Notes: generated by a model from the letters alone, not told the origin. Positions 1 to 5,352 are shown, numbered from the stretch's first letter. The stretch: 5,937 bases of DNA from RUG11237 sp045119215 (GCA_045119215.1 JBGVDD010000175.1:1-5937); one strand, 5' to 3'. Numbers and translations are program-made.

Positions 1-1
1 G

Positions 2-15
2 ATAACTCGTGTACC
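2..15 (+). repeat. Left terminal inverted repeat
   Basis: ATAACTCGTGTACC is the exact reverse complement of 3651-3664. The match stops on both sides: base 1 is G opposite G3665, and base 16 is T opposite G3650. Its first 12 bases recur at 71-82. It is probably the recombinase core or binding site at the transposon end; that role is inferred. Confidence 0.75.
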
Positions 16-33
16 TAATTTATAGTACTCATA

Positions 34-67
34 GTACTCGAACAGGAAATATTTATTGTTCGAGTAC
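34..67. repeat. Inverted pair GTACTCGAACA / TGTTCGAGTAC
   Basis: GTACTCGAACA at 34-44 faces its exact reverse complement TGTTCGAGTAC at 57-67 across a 12-nt AT-rich gap (45-56). A third copy in the forward direction is at 103-113. The same 11-mer pair forms the palindrome at 3594-3617 near the other end of the element. The shared use at both ends suggests a binding site for an element-encoded protein (TnpA, TnpB or TnpC). It could also fold as a stem-loop in single-stranded DNA or RNA. Confidence 0.75.
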
Positions 68-165
68 AGTATAACTCGTGTAGTGTACTCATAGTACTCA
101 TAGTACTCGAACAAGAGAAATTAGATGTATCATTATTCATGATAAAACCGAAAGGAGATTGAATA

Positions 166-1284
166 ATGATAGTAGTAACATTTGAAACCAGTGATGGTAA
201 GACCAGATATTATCTGGCGGATGATAACGCAGTACCTGTTCAAGAGGTATTGGATTATCTAAGATTTGAGGATAACAGGGGATTGGCAAGAAACACATTA
301 AGGCTTCACTGTATCCATATGAAACACTTCTATTCTTTTTTAGAGCAAAAGGAACTAAAGTACACAGAAGTAACGGTAGATCATCTTGCAGCGTTTATTG
401 CATGGCTTAAGTATCCAAGGATACACGAAAAAGTTATTCCACTGCTTCTTGAACCGGCTGTGAGGGCACAGACAATCAATGCAAATATAGACACTGTTTT
501 AGGTTTTTACAATTATCTTTCACTTCATGATAAATATGAAAATCAGTTGTCACAAAAATTGATAAAGTTTGTAAAAAGTCCACAGAAGAATTATCGTTCA
601 TTTCTTAATGGAATAGCTGATAAAAAGCGTGAAAAGAGATATTTATTACATTTGCCTGTACCGCGTCAGCAAATAAAAACAGTTGCAAGAGAAGATGTTA
701 ATACTCTTATAAAGGCAACGGGGAACATCAGAGATTATTTTCTGCTATACCTTCTTTTCGAAACAGGCATGAGAATAGGAGAAGCTTTATCTTTATGGCT
801 GGAAGATTTTGATATTTCAGCATGTACAATCACAATCCATGATCGAGGGGAGATGGAAAATCTTTCAGAAATCAAAACTGTATCAAGTCCAAGAAAGCTT
901 GATTGTACACAGGATTTACTTGAAGTATTTACAGAGTATGTGTGTTACTTTCATACAGAAGGTGTCAAAACAAACCATGTCTTTGTAAAAATGATGGGAA
1001 AGAATGCCGGAAAAGCCATGGATTATGCAGATGTGGATAACCTGTTTCGTAAACTTCGAAAAAAGACAGGAATATATGTAACACCACATATGTTTCGCCA
1101 TACGTCGTTAAGTATGTTAAATTCAGCAGGATGGGAACCGGAATTACTTCGCATAAGGGCCGGGCATAAAAATATATATACGACACTTAACACTTATGTT
1201 CATCCTTCAGATGACGAGGTATCTGAAGCTTTCAAAAGGGTATCAGATAATCTTAAGATGCCCGGGAAGGAGGCATCAGAGTAA
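166..1284 (+). CDS. tnpA: Tn554-type transposase A, tyrosine recombinase
   Basis: Tyrosine site-specific recombinase (phage-integrase fold) that would cut and rejoin the transposon ends through a covalent 3'-phosphotyrosine intermediate. Residues about 24-137 form an alpha-helical SAM-like core-binding domain, and about 170-355 form the catalytic domain. Visible catalytic residues are R203 in GMRIGEALSL, probably K237 in EIKTVSS, H308 and R311 in TPHMFRHT, H334 in AGHKN, and the nucleophile Y344 in NTYVHPS. The full set is present with the usual spacing, so the enzyme looks intact. The length of 372 aa is close to Tn554 TnpA (about 361). The ATG at 166 is preceded by AAAGGAG at 151-157 with an 8-nt gap, which supports this start. 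The stop codon overlaps the tnpB start by one base, indicating an operon. A generic XerC/D-like integrase is the alternative, but the tnpB and tnpC neighbours argue for Tn554 type. Confidence 0.92.
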   Translation: MIVVTFETSDGKTRYYLADDNAVPVQEVLDYLRFEDNRGLARNTLRLHCIHMKHFYSFLEQKELKYTEVTVDHLAAFIAWLKYPRIHEKVIPLLLEPAVRAQTINANIDTVLGFYNYLSLHDKYENQLSQKLIKFVKSPQKNYRSFLNGIADKKREKRYLLHLPVPRQQIKTVAREDVNTLIKATGNIRDYFLLYLLFETGMRIGEALSLWLEDFDISACTITIHDRGEMENLSEIKTVSSPRKLDCTQDLLEVFTEYVCYFHTEGVKTNHVFVKMMGKNAGKAMDYADVDNLFRKLRKKTGIYVTPHMFRHTSLSMLNSAGWEPELLRIRAGHKNIYTTLNTYVHPSDDEVSEAFKRVSDNLKMPGKEASE

Positions 1285-3224
1285 TGGGTGTATTAGCATT
1301 ATCATATGAGTCAGATGAGAAATATACGGAAATATGTGAGTATCTGAATGCAAACAATGGCTATTGGATAAAAAATGATGTCTGGATTGGAGAGAATAAG
1401 GCCTTTAAAGAAAGAAGCATTTATGTTAAGGATAAGGTGAAAACATGGAAAATAGCTGACTTTTCTACATTTAAGCAGGATCGTTTAAAGAATGAAATGA
1501 AATATTTTATCTTAAAACAATTGAGTGAAGGTGCATTTACGGCACATGGATGTAGTGCAAACTATTTGCGTGCAATTCGAAATGTTGGAGAAGCTGTCAG
1601 TAATTATTCGGAAATTTCATTTGCTGATATGAATCCTGAAGAAATCATTATGGATAATACAAAAGCAAGTAATACAGAAAACAAAAAGTTTAAAGAATTA
1701 AAGTTTCGTATTCTTGGTTTTATTAAAGAGTTGTATGACGGCAGGGAAGGATTAGAAAGAGACAGGTGGTATGCACTGCAGATACCGGGAGTAAAGCTGT
1801 CGGCAGCAATTAAAAGAACAAAATCGAGTATCTGTTTTGATGAAATTCCTGCTTACTATAGAGACTCAGTAAAAAGATATATGAAAACACTCATTTATCG
1901 TCGCAGTTGGAGTTTTTGTAGCGAGGTGCTTGTTTATATCAGATATTTTTATAAGTCGTTTTATTCTCATGGTTATTCGAATGGCTTTCAGGAGAATCTG
2001 ACAAGGATAGATTTTGAAAAGTATTTACAATGGGTATCTGAGAATTATGAAAATAATAATGCCACATTCAGAAGTAAGGCCGTTTCTTTTATCAGAAATT
2101 GGCTGGATTTTATCCAGTTGGCAGAGTTTGATGTGGCGCCAAAGAAGGATGTTACAAAACTTATATTTGATGAGGATATACCAAAGCGTGAGCGTGCATC
2201 TGATACGTTGGAAAAGGTTAAATATATACCGGAACCGGTAAGAATAGAATTGGATGCTGCCATTGATGAGATAGAACCTGCAGAGATGAAGCCGGTATAT
2301 ATTCTTCTTAGGGAAACAGGCTGGCGTGGAACAGACATTCTGAATCTCAGGTATGACAGATGTCTTGATTATGTTTGGAATAGCCGGGATGAGGAGTATG
2401 TTCCTTATCTTTGTGATGAGATAACAAAAACGGGGATTCCATTACATAAAATTCCTATAAGACCAGAAGTGGCTGAAATGGTGTCAATTCTTATAAAAGA
2501 TGCGAAAGCAAAAAGTACAGAAGAAAATAATCCGGATAAATATCTTTTTAATACTTATGAGGGAAAATGTAAAGGATTGCCATATAGCAAGCCGGCTTTT
2601 GCCAGTGCAGTAAATAAATTGATAGCACGTAAGGGAATAAAAGATGGCTCTGGTGAATTATATCACTTTAAGACGCATTCACTAAGACATACAAGAGCCA
2701 TGGAATACACAGAGCAGGGAATGCCAATAGGAATCATACAACAGATACTTGGTCACTGTAGTATTCAAATGACATTGCATTACTCGAAGGTTTCAGAAGA
2801 TATGCTTTATAAAAAATGGAGCGAAACAGAGAAACTTGATCTGTTTAAACCAGCAATCGCCCCGCCTGATCAGAGTTACCAGCATACAGAGGAGGTCTGT
2901 TATGAGCATGTAAGAAAGAATCTTGACGCGGTAAGAGTTCCATTTGGAACTTGTTTTAAGCCAGTCAGGATAGGCTGCAAAAGCCAGATGCAGATGTGTT
3001 TAGAGTGTTCTAGCTTTTGTTCTACAAAAGAAGATTTAACTGCATATGACGCAGAAATAGAAAGAGTAAAATCCATGATAACGATAGCTGAAAAAACAGA
3101 AAGAAATGACTGGGTTGAAAAGAATAGTCAGTATCTGGAAAACTTGACAATGATGAGAGACAGAATCCTTCGGGAAGGAATTGTTCATAAGAATGAGAAA
3201 CTGCGGGAGGATTATGATGATTGA
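1284..3224 (+). CDS. tnpB: Tn554-type transposase B, large tyrosine recombinase
   Basis: Second tyrosine recombinase of the transposon, acting together with TnpA in excision and integration. The 646-aa length matches Tn554 TnpB (about 630). The N-terminal 190 residues are a poorly characterised region, about 195-285 is a helical core-binding domain, and about 315-512 is the catalytic domain. Catalytic residues visible are R348 in ETGWRGTDILNL, K382 in ITKTGIP, H465 and R468 in THSLRHTRA, H491 in LGHCS and Y500 in TLHYSKV. A cysteine cluster follows (C557, C565, C572, C575, C579), resembling a zinc-binding knuckle, and then a charged helical tail from about 582. The ATG overlaps the tnpA stop (TAATG). 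AAGGAGG at 1267-1273 lies 10 nt upstream. The last bases overlap tnpC, so translation of all three genes is probably coupled. No frameshift or missing catalytic residue is seen. Confidence 0.93.
   Translation: MGVLALSYESDEKYTEICEYLNANNGYWIKNDVWIGENKAFKERSIYVKDKVKTWKIADFSTFKQDRLKNEMKYFILKQLSEGAFTAHGCSANYLRAIRNVGEAVSNYSEISFADMNPEEIIMDNTKASNTENKKFKELKFRILGFIKELYDGREGLERDRWYALQIPGVKLSAAIKRTKSSICFDEIPAYYRDSVKRYMKTLIYRRSWSFCSEVLVYIRYFYKSFYSHGYSNGFQENLTRIDFEKYLQWVSENYENNNATFRSKAVSFIRNWLDFIQLAEFDVAPKKDVTKLIFDEDIPKRERASDTLEKVKYIPEPVRIELDAAIDEIEPAEMKPVYILLRETGWRGTDILNLRYDRCLDYVWNSRDEEYVPYLCDEITKTGIPLHKIPIRPEVAEMVSILIKDAKAKSTEENNPDKYLFNTYEGKCKGLPYSKPAFASAVNKLIARKGIKDGSGELYHFKTHSLRHTRAMEYTEQGMPIGIIQQILGHCSIQMTLHYSKVSEDMLYKKWSETEKLDLFKPAIAPPDQSYQHTEEVCYEHVRKNLDAVRVPFGTCFKPVRIGCKSQMQMCLECSSFCSTKEDLTAYDAEIERVKSMITIAEKTERNDWVEKNSQYLENLTMMRDRILREGIVHKNEKLREDYDD
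3205..3210 (+). promoter_or_regulatory. Ribosome binding site setting the tnpC start
   Basis: GGGAGG at 3205-3210 lies inside the 3' end of tnpB. ATG codons follow at 3214 (3-nt gap) and 3217 (6-nt gap). The spacing favours 3217. The upstream in-frame TTG at 3181 and ATG at 3193 lack a comparable site. Confidence 0.7.
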
Positions 3225-3588
3225 TAACACAAAACATCTGGAGGCCGGATGGAAGAAGCGTTCAGAAGAAGCTAAGGAAAAAGCTTTAAGAGCTATTGAA
3301 AAAATAAAATTACGTAAAGGTTCTGTGAATTTCAACAGTGTTCATGTAGAAAGCGGGCTATCAAAAAACTATTTATACACAAATGAAGAAATAAGAGAAG
3401 CAATAATTAAAGAAAGAAATATGGAACAGGCACGAACAGAAGCTTATCAGAAAAAATATGACAAAACATCAAAATCAAAGGATGTTGTCATAGAAAGTAA
3501 AGACAGATATATAGCAAAGCTCGAGGTTGAAATTTCACAATTACAGAAAGAAGTAAATCGGTTGAGGGCTATGATATATGAAAAGTAA
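3217..3588 (+). CDS. tnpC: Tn554-type transposition accessory protein TnpC (DUF6262-like)
   Basis: Small basic protein of 123 aa from the chosen ATG, close to Tn554 TnpC (about 125 aa). In Tn554 that protein is not a recombinase but influences transposition frequency and orientation. The first third is charged and helical. GSVNFNSVHVESGLSKNYLYTNEEIR resembles a helix-turn-helix of the kind seen in DUF6262 proteins (described here by pattern only). From about residue 75 to the end, heptad-like Leu/Ile spacing in KLEVEISQLQ and KEVNRLRAM suggests a coiled coil, probably for dimerisation or contact with the recombinases. Start 3217 is set by GGGAGG at 3205-3210. The gene overlaps tnpB by 8 bases and ends just before the right-end palindrome. 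Family assignment rests on size, architecture and position, and the DNA-binding role is inferred. Confidence 0.85.
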   Translation: MIDNTKHLEAGWKKRSEEAKEKALRAIEKIKLRKGSVNFNSVHVESGLSKNYLYTNEEIREAIIKERNMEQARTEAYQKKYDKTSKSKDVVIESKDRYIAKLEVEISQLQKEVNRLRAMIYEK

Positions 3589-3593
3589 CTAAC

Positions 3594-3617
3594 TGTTCGA
3601 GTACATGTACTCGAACA
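3594..3617. repeat. Perfect 24-bp palindrome at the transposon right end
   Basis: TGTTCGAGTAC (3594-3604), AT, GTACTCGAACA (3607-3617): all 24 bases are self-complementary. It begins 5 nt after the tnpC stop. The two arms are the same 11-mer found at 34-44, 57-67 and 103-113 near the left end. No T-run follows, so a Rho-independent terminator is unlikely. A recombinase or TnpC binding site is the better guess. Confidence 0.85.
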
Positions 3618-3633
3618 AGAATTCCAGTGTTTT

Positions 3634-3650
3634 CGGGGCTTTGAGCCCCG
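3634..3650. repeat. GC-rich hairpin next to the right terminal repeat
   Basis: CGGGGCT (3634-3640), loop TTG, AGCCCCG (3644-3650) form a perfect 7-bp stem that abuts the right inverted repeat. It stands out in AT-rich surroundings. Downstream sequence is GGTACACG on the + strand and AAAACAC on the - strand, so neither strand shows a U-tract. It may slow read-through from tnpABC into the antitoxin gene or serve as a structural end signal; both roles are inferred. Confidence 0.65.
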
Positions 3651-3664
3651 GGTACACGAGTTAT
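3651..3664 (-). repeat. Right terminal inverted repeat
   Basis: GGTACACGAGTTAT is the exact reverse complement of 2-15. It is the presumed outer edge of the Tn554-like element. Only 18 bases separate it from the antitoxin start codon. Confidence 0.75.
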
Positions 3665-3669
3665 GAAAC

Positions 3670-3674
3670 GGAGG
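3670..3674 (+). promoter_or_regulatory. Ribosome binding site of the RelB-like antitoxin
   Basis: GGAGG with an 8-nt gap to the ATG at 3683 decides the antitoxin start. The in-frame ATG at 3605 lies within the transposon-end palindrome, has no such site, and would add 26 residues unlike the family. The site is only 5 nt outside the transposon's right repeat. Confidence 0.75.
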
Positions 3675-3682
3675 TATGTCTT

Positions 3683-4003
3683 ATGGATAAAAATTTGAAT
3701 GTTGCTATTGCGCCAAAGGATTCAACCTTTCAAGTAAGAATAAATTCAGAAATCAAAAGAGCAGTTGAGGATATTTATGCAAAAACCGGAATGACATTGA
3801 CGGATGCATTTAATATCTTTATACAGCAATCTTTAAATGTTGAAGGTCTTCCTTTTATTGTTACCAAGAATAGCAAAGAAGCATTGAGAGAGCAGGCGGT
3901 TGCTATGCTGATGCTTGATTTAAAGCGTGCAGAGGAACGAGCTGAGGCTGAAGGGTGGATTGAGGCAGATGATTTGGAGCGAGAATTGGGGGTAATTGAT
4001 TGA
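3683..4003 (+). CDS. relB: RelB/DinJ-family antitoxin
   Basis: Antitoxin of a type II toxin-antitoxin pair. It would neutralise the toxin encoded just downstream by direct binding and repress its own operon as a ribbon-helix-helix DNA-binding dimer. Of 106 aa, residues about 16-52 form the RHH fold: strand FQVRI, helix EIKRAVEDIYAKTG, then MTLTDAFNIFIQQSL and GLPFIV, which is the classic DinJ/RelB signature. The C-terminal part (about 63-106) is a long charged helix ending in EGWIEADDLERELGV, the type of tail that wraps the toxin. GGAGG at 3670-3674 supports ATG 3683. The stop overlaps the toxin start by 4 bases, consistent with coupled translation. The promoter region normally expected upstream is occupied by the transposon end, so native autoregulation may be lost or altered. 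The symbol is given by family; it could equally be called dinJ. Confidence 0.88.
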   Translation: MDKNLNVAIAPKDSTFQVRINSEIKRAVEDIYAKTGMTLTDAFNIFIQQSLNVEGLPFIVTKNSKEALREQAVAMLMLDLKRAEERAEAEGWIEADDLERELGVID

Positions 4004-4347
4004 AACAGATAAAATATACTCCTGATGCTGCTGATAAATTGCGCTCATTAAAATCGACAATATTGCAAAAATATGGTGCGGATAAAGCAAAGAAAATTAT
4101 TAAGAGTATAACAGATACAATAAGAGGACTTTGTGATTATGAAGAAAAGGGTCCTGAAGTATTGAAAATGTTTGATGTGGTGTCAGATTATCGATACATA
4201 TTTGTGTCTAGAAATTATGTGTTTTATAGGATAGATGATAAGTACATTCGAATAATCAATCTTTATCATGAGAAAGAGGATTTTATGTGGCAGTTGTTTG
4301 GGGTAGATACCACACCACAGGAAACAATAGATTATTGGAATGAATAG
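4000..4347 (+). CDS. RelE/ParE-family toxin
   Basis: Toxin partner of the upstream RelB/DinJ-like antitoxin, 115 aa. The fold family is RelE/ParE. Members act either as ribosome-dependent mRNA interferases (RelE, YafQ) or as gyrase poisons (ParE), and the sequence alone does not decide which. Visible features are an N-terminal strand KQIKYTPDA, two helices (about 8-48), and the conserved C-terminal beta-sheet region about 64-102 (YRYIFVSRNYVFYRI, then IRIINLYHEKEDF). R65, R71, R84, Y89 and H90 are candidates for function. Translation would begin at TTG 4000, which overlaps the antitoxin stop as TTGA. GGGGG at 3988-3992 is 7 nt upstream, and the next in-frame ATG falls at residue 57, too late. 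A rare start is common in toxins and keeps toxin below antitoxin levels. The gene looks full-length. Confidence 0.85.
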   Translation: MKQIKYTPDAADKLRSLKSTILQKYGADKAKKIIKSITDTIRGLCDYEEKGPEVLKMFDVVSDYRYIFVSRNYVFYRIDDKYIRIINLYHEKEDFMWQLFGVDTTPQETIDYWNE

Positions 4348-4599
4348 AACAGAAGATTTGAATTTGATTTGCTAATGAACAGGGGAAAGTTGCAAGAAGT
4401 TTGGCTAAAAATAGAGAAAGTAAGATTTAGTAGGCGGAAATGGTAAACCGCCCTACTAAAAGAAAAAAAGAAAGATCCAGTAGGGGTAAAAAAAGAGAAA
4501 AAGCCCTACTAAAAGATAAAAAAGCAAAATTTATTAGGGAAAAGACAAATAAGTTTGAAAAATTTAGGTTGTTAATCTGAGAAAGTGAGGATTGGACAG
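4348..4599. other. Gene-free purine-rich intergenic region
   Basis: About 250 bases between the toxin and the interrupted acetyltransferase contain no convincing gene. The longest ATG frame in the first part (4375, 23 codons) has no ribosome binding site. The + strand is very rich in A and G with short A-runs. Its main content is the tandem AGTAGGG/CCCTACT hairpin array described separately. I see no clear -35/-10 pair for the downstream gene. Confidence 0.6.
4426..4539. repeat. Tandem AGTAGGG/CCCTACT hairpin repeats, about 53-bp unit
   Basis: Hairpin 1 pairs TTTAGTAGG (4426-4434) with CCTACTAAA (4452-4460), extended by CGG/CCG (4435-4437 with 4448-4450, one bulged C) around a 10-nt loop. 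Hairpin 2 pairs AGTAGGG (4479-4485) with CCCTACT (4504-4510) around an A-rich 18-nt loop. A third half-unit, TTTATTAGGG (4530-4539), has no partner. CCCTACTAAAAGA occurs identically at 4451-4463 and 4504-4516, a 53-bp period. This is a small decaying repeat array of unknown function. There is no U-tract after either stem on the + strand, so it is not a canonical terminator. Confidence 0.7.
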
Positions 4600-4896
4600 A
4601 TGTGTATTGGGGCAGATGTGAAGAATCCAAGTCAATCAGGAATTTTAAAGGGTGTTTGCAAAGGAAAATGTTGGCTCAGTGATGATAAGACGTTAGGAGT
4701 AACGTACTCTTATGCAGTAGGTGGCTGTGGTGTATTTGGAAAAATAGAGAGTGATGAAAGTGCAAAAGAATTTTTTGTTAAAGTATTCAACAACTTAAAA
4801 GCATTAGATATTCACGAATTCGAGTTTTCGACAGAAGATGCAATGTTGCAGGAGCAACTATTATATTTATTTCAAAATAGAAAAATAGAGCATTAA
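4600..4896 (+). CDS. N-terminal fragment of the interrupted GNAT protein
   Basis: The 98-aa frame begins at ATG 4600, using GTGAGG at 4585-4590. The GTG at 4585 itself would add five residues but has a weaker upstream site. It lacks an acetyl-CoA binding motif and ends in QNRKIEH just before the TAA. It contains CKGKCWLSDDKTLGV and FFVKVFNNLKALDI, which I interpret as the N-terminal domain of a two-domain GNAT protein. If translated alone it is unlikely to be catalytic. Automatic annotation would probably call it a hypothetical protein. Confidence 0.5.
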   Translation: MCIGADVKNPSQSGILKGVCKGKCWLSDDKTLGVTYSYAVGGCGVFGKIESDESAKEFFVKVFNNLKALDIHEFEFSTEDAMLQEQLLYLFQNRKIEH

Positions 4897-4932
4897 TTAG
4901 AATATTCCTATGAAATATATAAGAATACGAAT

Positions 4933-5352
4933 GTGGAAAACGCTGTCCCGGATGGATATCGAGTTGAACAGGTAACAGAACAGACATTGCATAAGGGATA
5001 TATAAATGAAGGAATGCTTACAAACAGATTAGAGGAATGCTGGATTTCTTTGGATGATTTCTGCGAAAAGAGTCTTCCTTTCATAGCAGTAAAGGATAAT
5101 GAAATTGTAGGAATTATTTTTGGCTCGGGAAGATATGAAAAATATATACCGATTGATATTGAAGTATTAGAAGAACATCGAAAAAGAGGAGTTGCCAAAG
5201 CACTTACAAGCGCATTTGTAAAGCGTTGCATTGAATGCGATTTGATACCTCATTGGGATTGTGTAGAGTCAAATACGGGTTCTATTCGGTTGGCTGAAAG
5301 TATAGGGTTTGAAAAAATTAAGGAAAGACCTTTTTATTGGTTTGATATTTAA
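4933..5352 (+). CDS. C-terminal GNAT acetyltransferase fragment
   Basis: The 139-aa frame has GTG 4933 as its first possible start after the internal stop. No Shine-Dalgarno sequence lies upstream, which argues against independent translation. It carries a recognisable GNAT domain: strands PFIAVKDNEIVGIIFGSG and IPIDIEVLEEH, the acetyl-CoA pyrophosphate loop RKRGVAKA (residues 83-90 of this fragment), HWD (107-109) and RLAESIGFEKI. The catalytic domain itself looks undamaged, so re-initiation or read-through could in principle yield an active enzyme. The acceptor substrate cannot be told. It is best read as the back half of the pseudogene. Confidence 0.5.
   Translation: MENAVPDGYRVEQVTEQTLHKGYINEGMLTNRLEECWISLDDFCEKSLPFIAVKDNEIVGIIFGSGRYEKYIPIDIEVLEEHRKRGVAKALTSAFVKRCIECDLIPHWDCVESNTGSIRLAESIGFEKIKERPFYWFDI

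Larger units (their letters stand above)
2..113 (+). repeat. Left-end partial direct duplication, 69-bp period
   Basis: Two blocks repeat with the same 69-bp offset. ATAACTCGTGTA occurs at 2-13 and 71-82, and a 23-bp block at 22-44 recurs exactly at 91-113. The 8-9 bases between the blocks differ (14-21 versus 83-90). The 23-bp block consists of the 9-mer ATAGTACTC in tandem (22-30 and 31-39, then 91-99 and 100-108) ending in CGAACA. A degenerate third 9-mer, AGTGTACTC, precedes it at 82-90. This looks like a duplicated recombinase-binding array. The second copy lies immediately upstream of tnpA, so it could also affect tnpA expression. Confidence 0.8.
2..3664 (+). mobile_element. Tn554-like transposon (tnpA-tnpB-tnpC) with 14-bp terminal inverted repeats
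   Basis: Three consecutive genes encode a tyrosine recombinase of 372 aa, a larger tyrosine recombinase of 646 aa and a small HTH/coiled-coil protein of about 123 aa. Order, sizes and overlaps match the tnpA-tnpB-tnpC module of Tn554 (known proteins about 361, 630 and 125 aa). The gene block is bracketed by ATAACTCGTGTACC at 2-15 and its exact reverse complement at 3651-3664. Subterminal copies of GTACTCGAACA lie just inside both ends. No passenger gene is present. The gene content is seen directly, while the boundaries are inferred from the symmetry of the repeats. Only one base of left flank is visible, so target duplication or a core sequence cannot be judged. An alternative is that the element extends beyond the window and these repeats are internal recombinase sites. 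Confidence 0.68.
4600..5352 (+). pseudogene. GNAT acetyltransferase frame interrupted by one in-frame TAA
   Basis: One continuous reading frame of about 250 codons is broken only by TAA at 4894-4896 (codon 99 from ATG 4600). The bases after the stop continue in the same frame as LEYSYEIYKNTNVENAV and run into a GNAT domain. The whole resembles the GNAT_acetyltran type (PF12746-like, from memory): an N-terminal half with a small beta-domain (GKCWLSDDKTLGVTYSYAVG), then a C-terminal acetyl-CoA binding domain with IDIEVLEEHRKRGVAKAL (Q/RxxGxG/A loop, near 5160-5205), PHWDC and SIRLAESIGFEK. GTGAGG at 4585-4590 sits 9 nt before ATG 4600. The substrate is unknown. The likely reading is a recent nonsense mutation. 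Alternatives are a sequencing error, stop-codon read-through, or two separately translated domains. The family N-terminus may also be somewhat short here. Confidence 0.72.

Noticed and set aside
34..67. LexA/SOS box suggested by CGAAC and GTTCG half-sites
   Set aside because: The Gram-positive LexA box needs a 4-nt spacer between half-sites. Here the spacing is much larger, and the motif is explained by the transposon-end repeats.
124..129. GATGTA, identical to the Tn554 core sequence as I recall it
   Set aside because: It lies inside the element between the left repeats and tnpA, with no matching copy at the right end. A 6-mer is easily found by chance.
107..144. Possible tnpA promoter with -10 TATCAT (128-133) and a small hairpin TATCAT/ATGATA (128-133 with 139-144)
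   Set aside because: The only -35 candidate, TCGAAC (107-112), is poor and the spacing is short at 15 nt. The stem is only 6 bp of AT-rich sequence, so it is too weak to annotate.
2045..2338. 97-codon minus-strand ORF inside tnpB, and other long antisense frames
   Set aside because: They are shadows of the well-supported + strand genes, with no ribosome binding sites or recognisable domains.
3181..3216. Longer tnpC starting at TTG 3181 or ATG 3193
   Set aside because: No Shine-Dalgarno sequence precedes either. GGGAGG at 3205-3210 points to 3217 and gives the expected length of about 123 aa.
3594..3650. Rho-independent terminator after tnpC
   Set aside because: Two good stems are present, but neither is followed by a T-run on either strand.
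3605..3682. Extending the antitoxin gene upstream to the ATG at 3605
   Set aside because: That ATG is inside the 24-bp palindrome, has no ribosome binding site, and adds residues unlike RelB/DinJ. GGAGG at 3670-3674 fits ATG 3683.
4375..4446. 23-codon ORF downstream of the toxin
   Set aside because: No ribosome binding site, and the frame runs into the repeat hairpin. There is no sign of coding.
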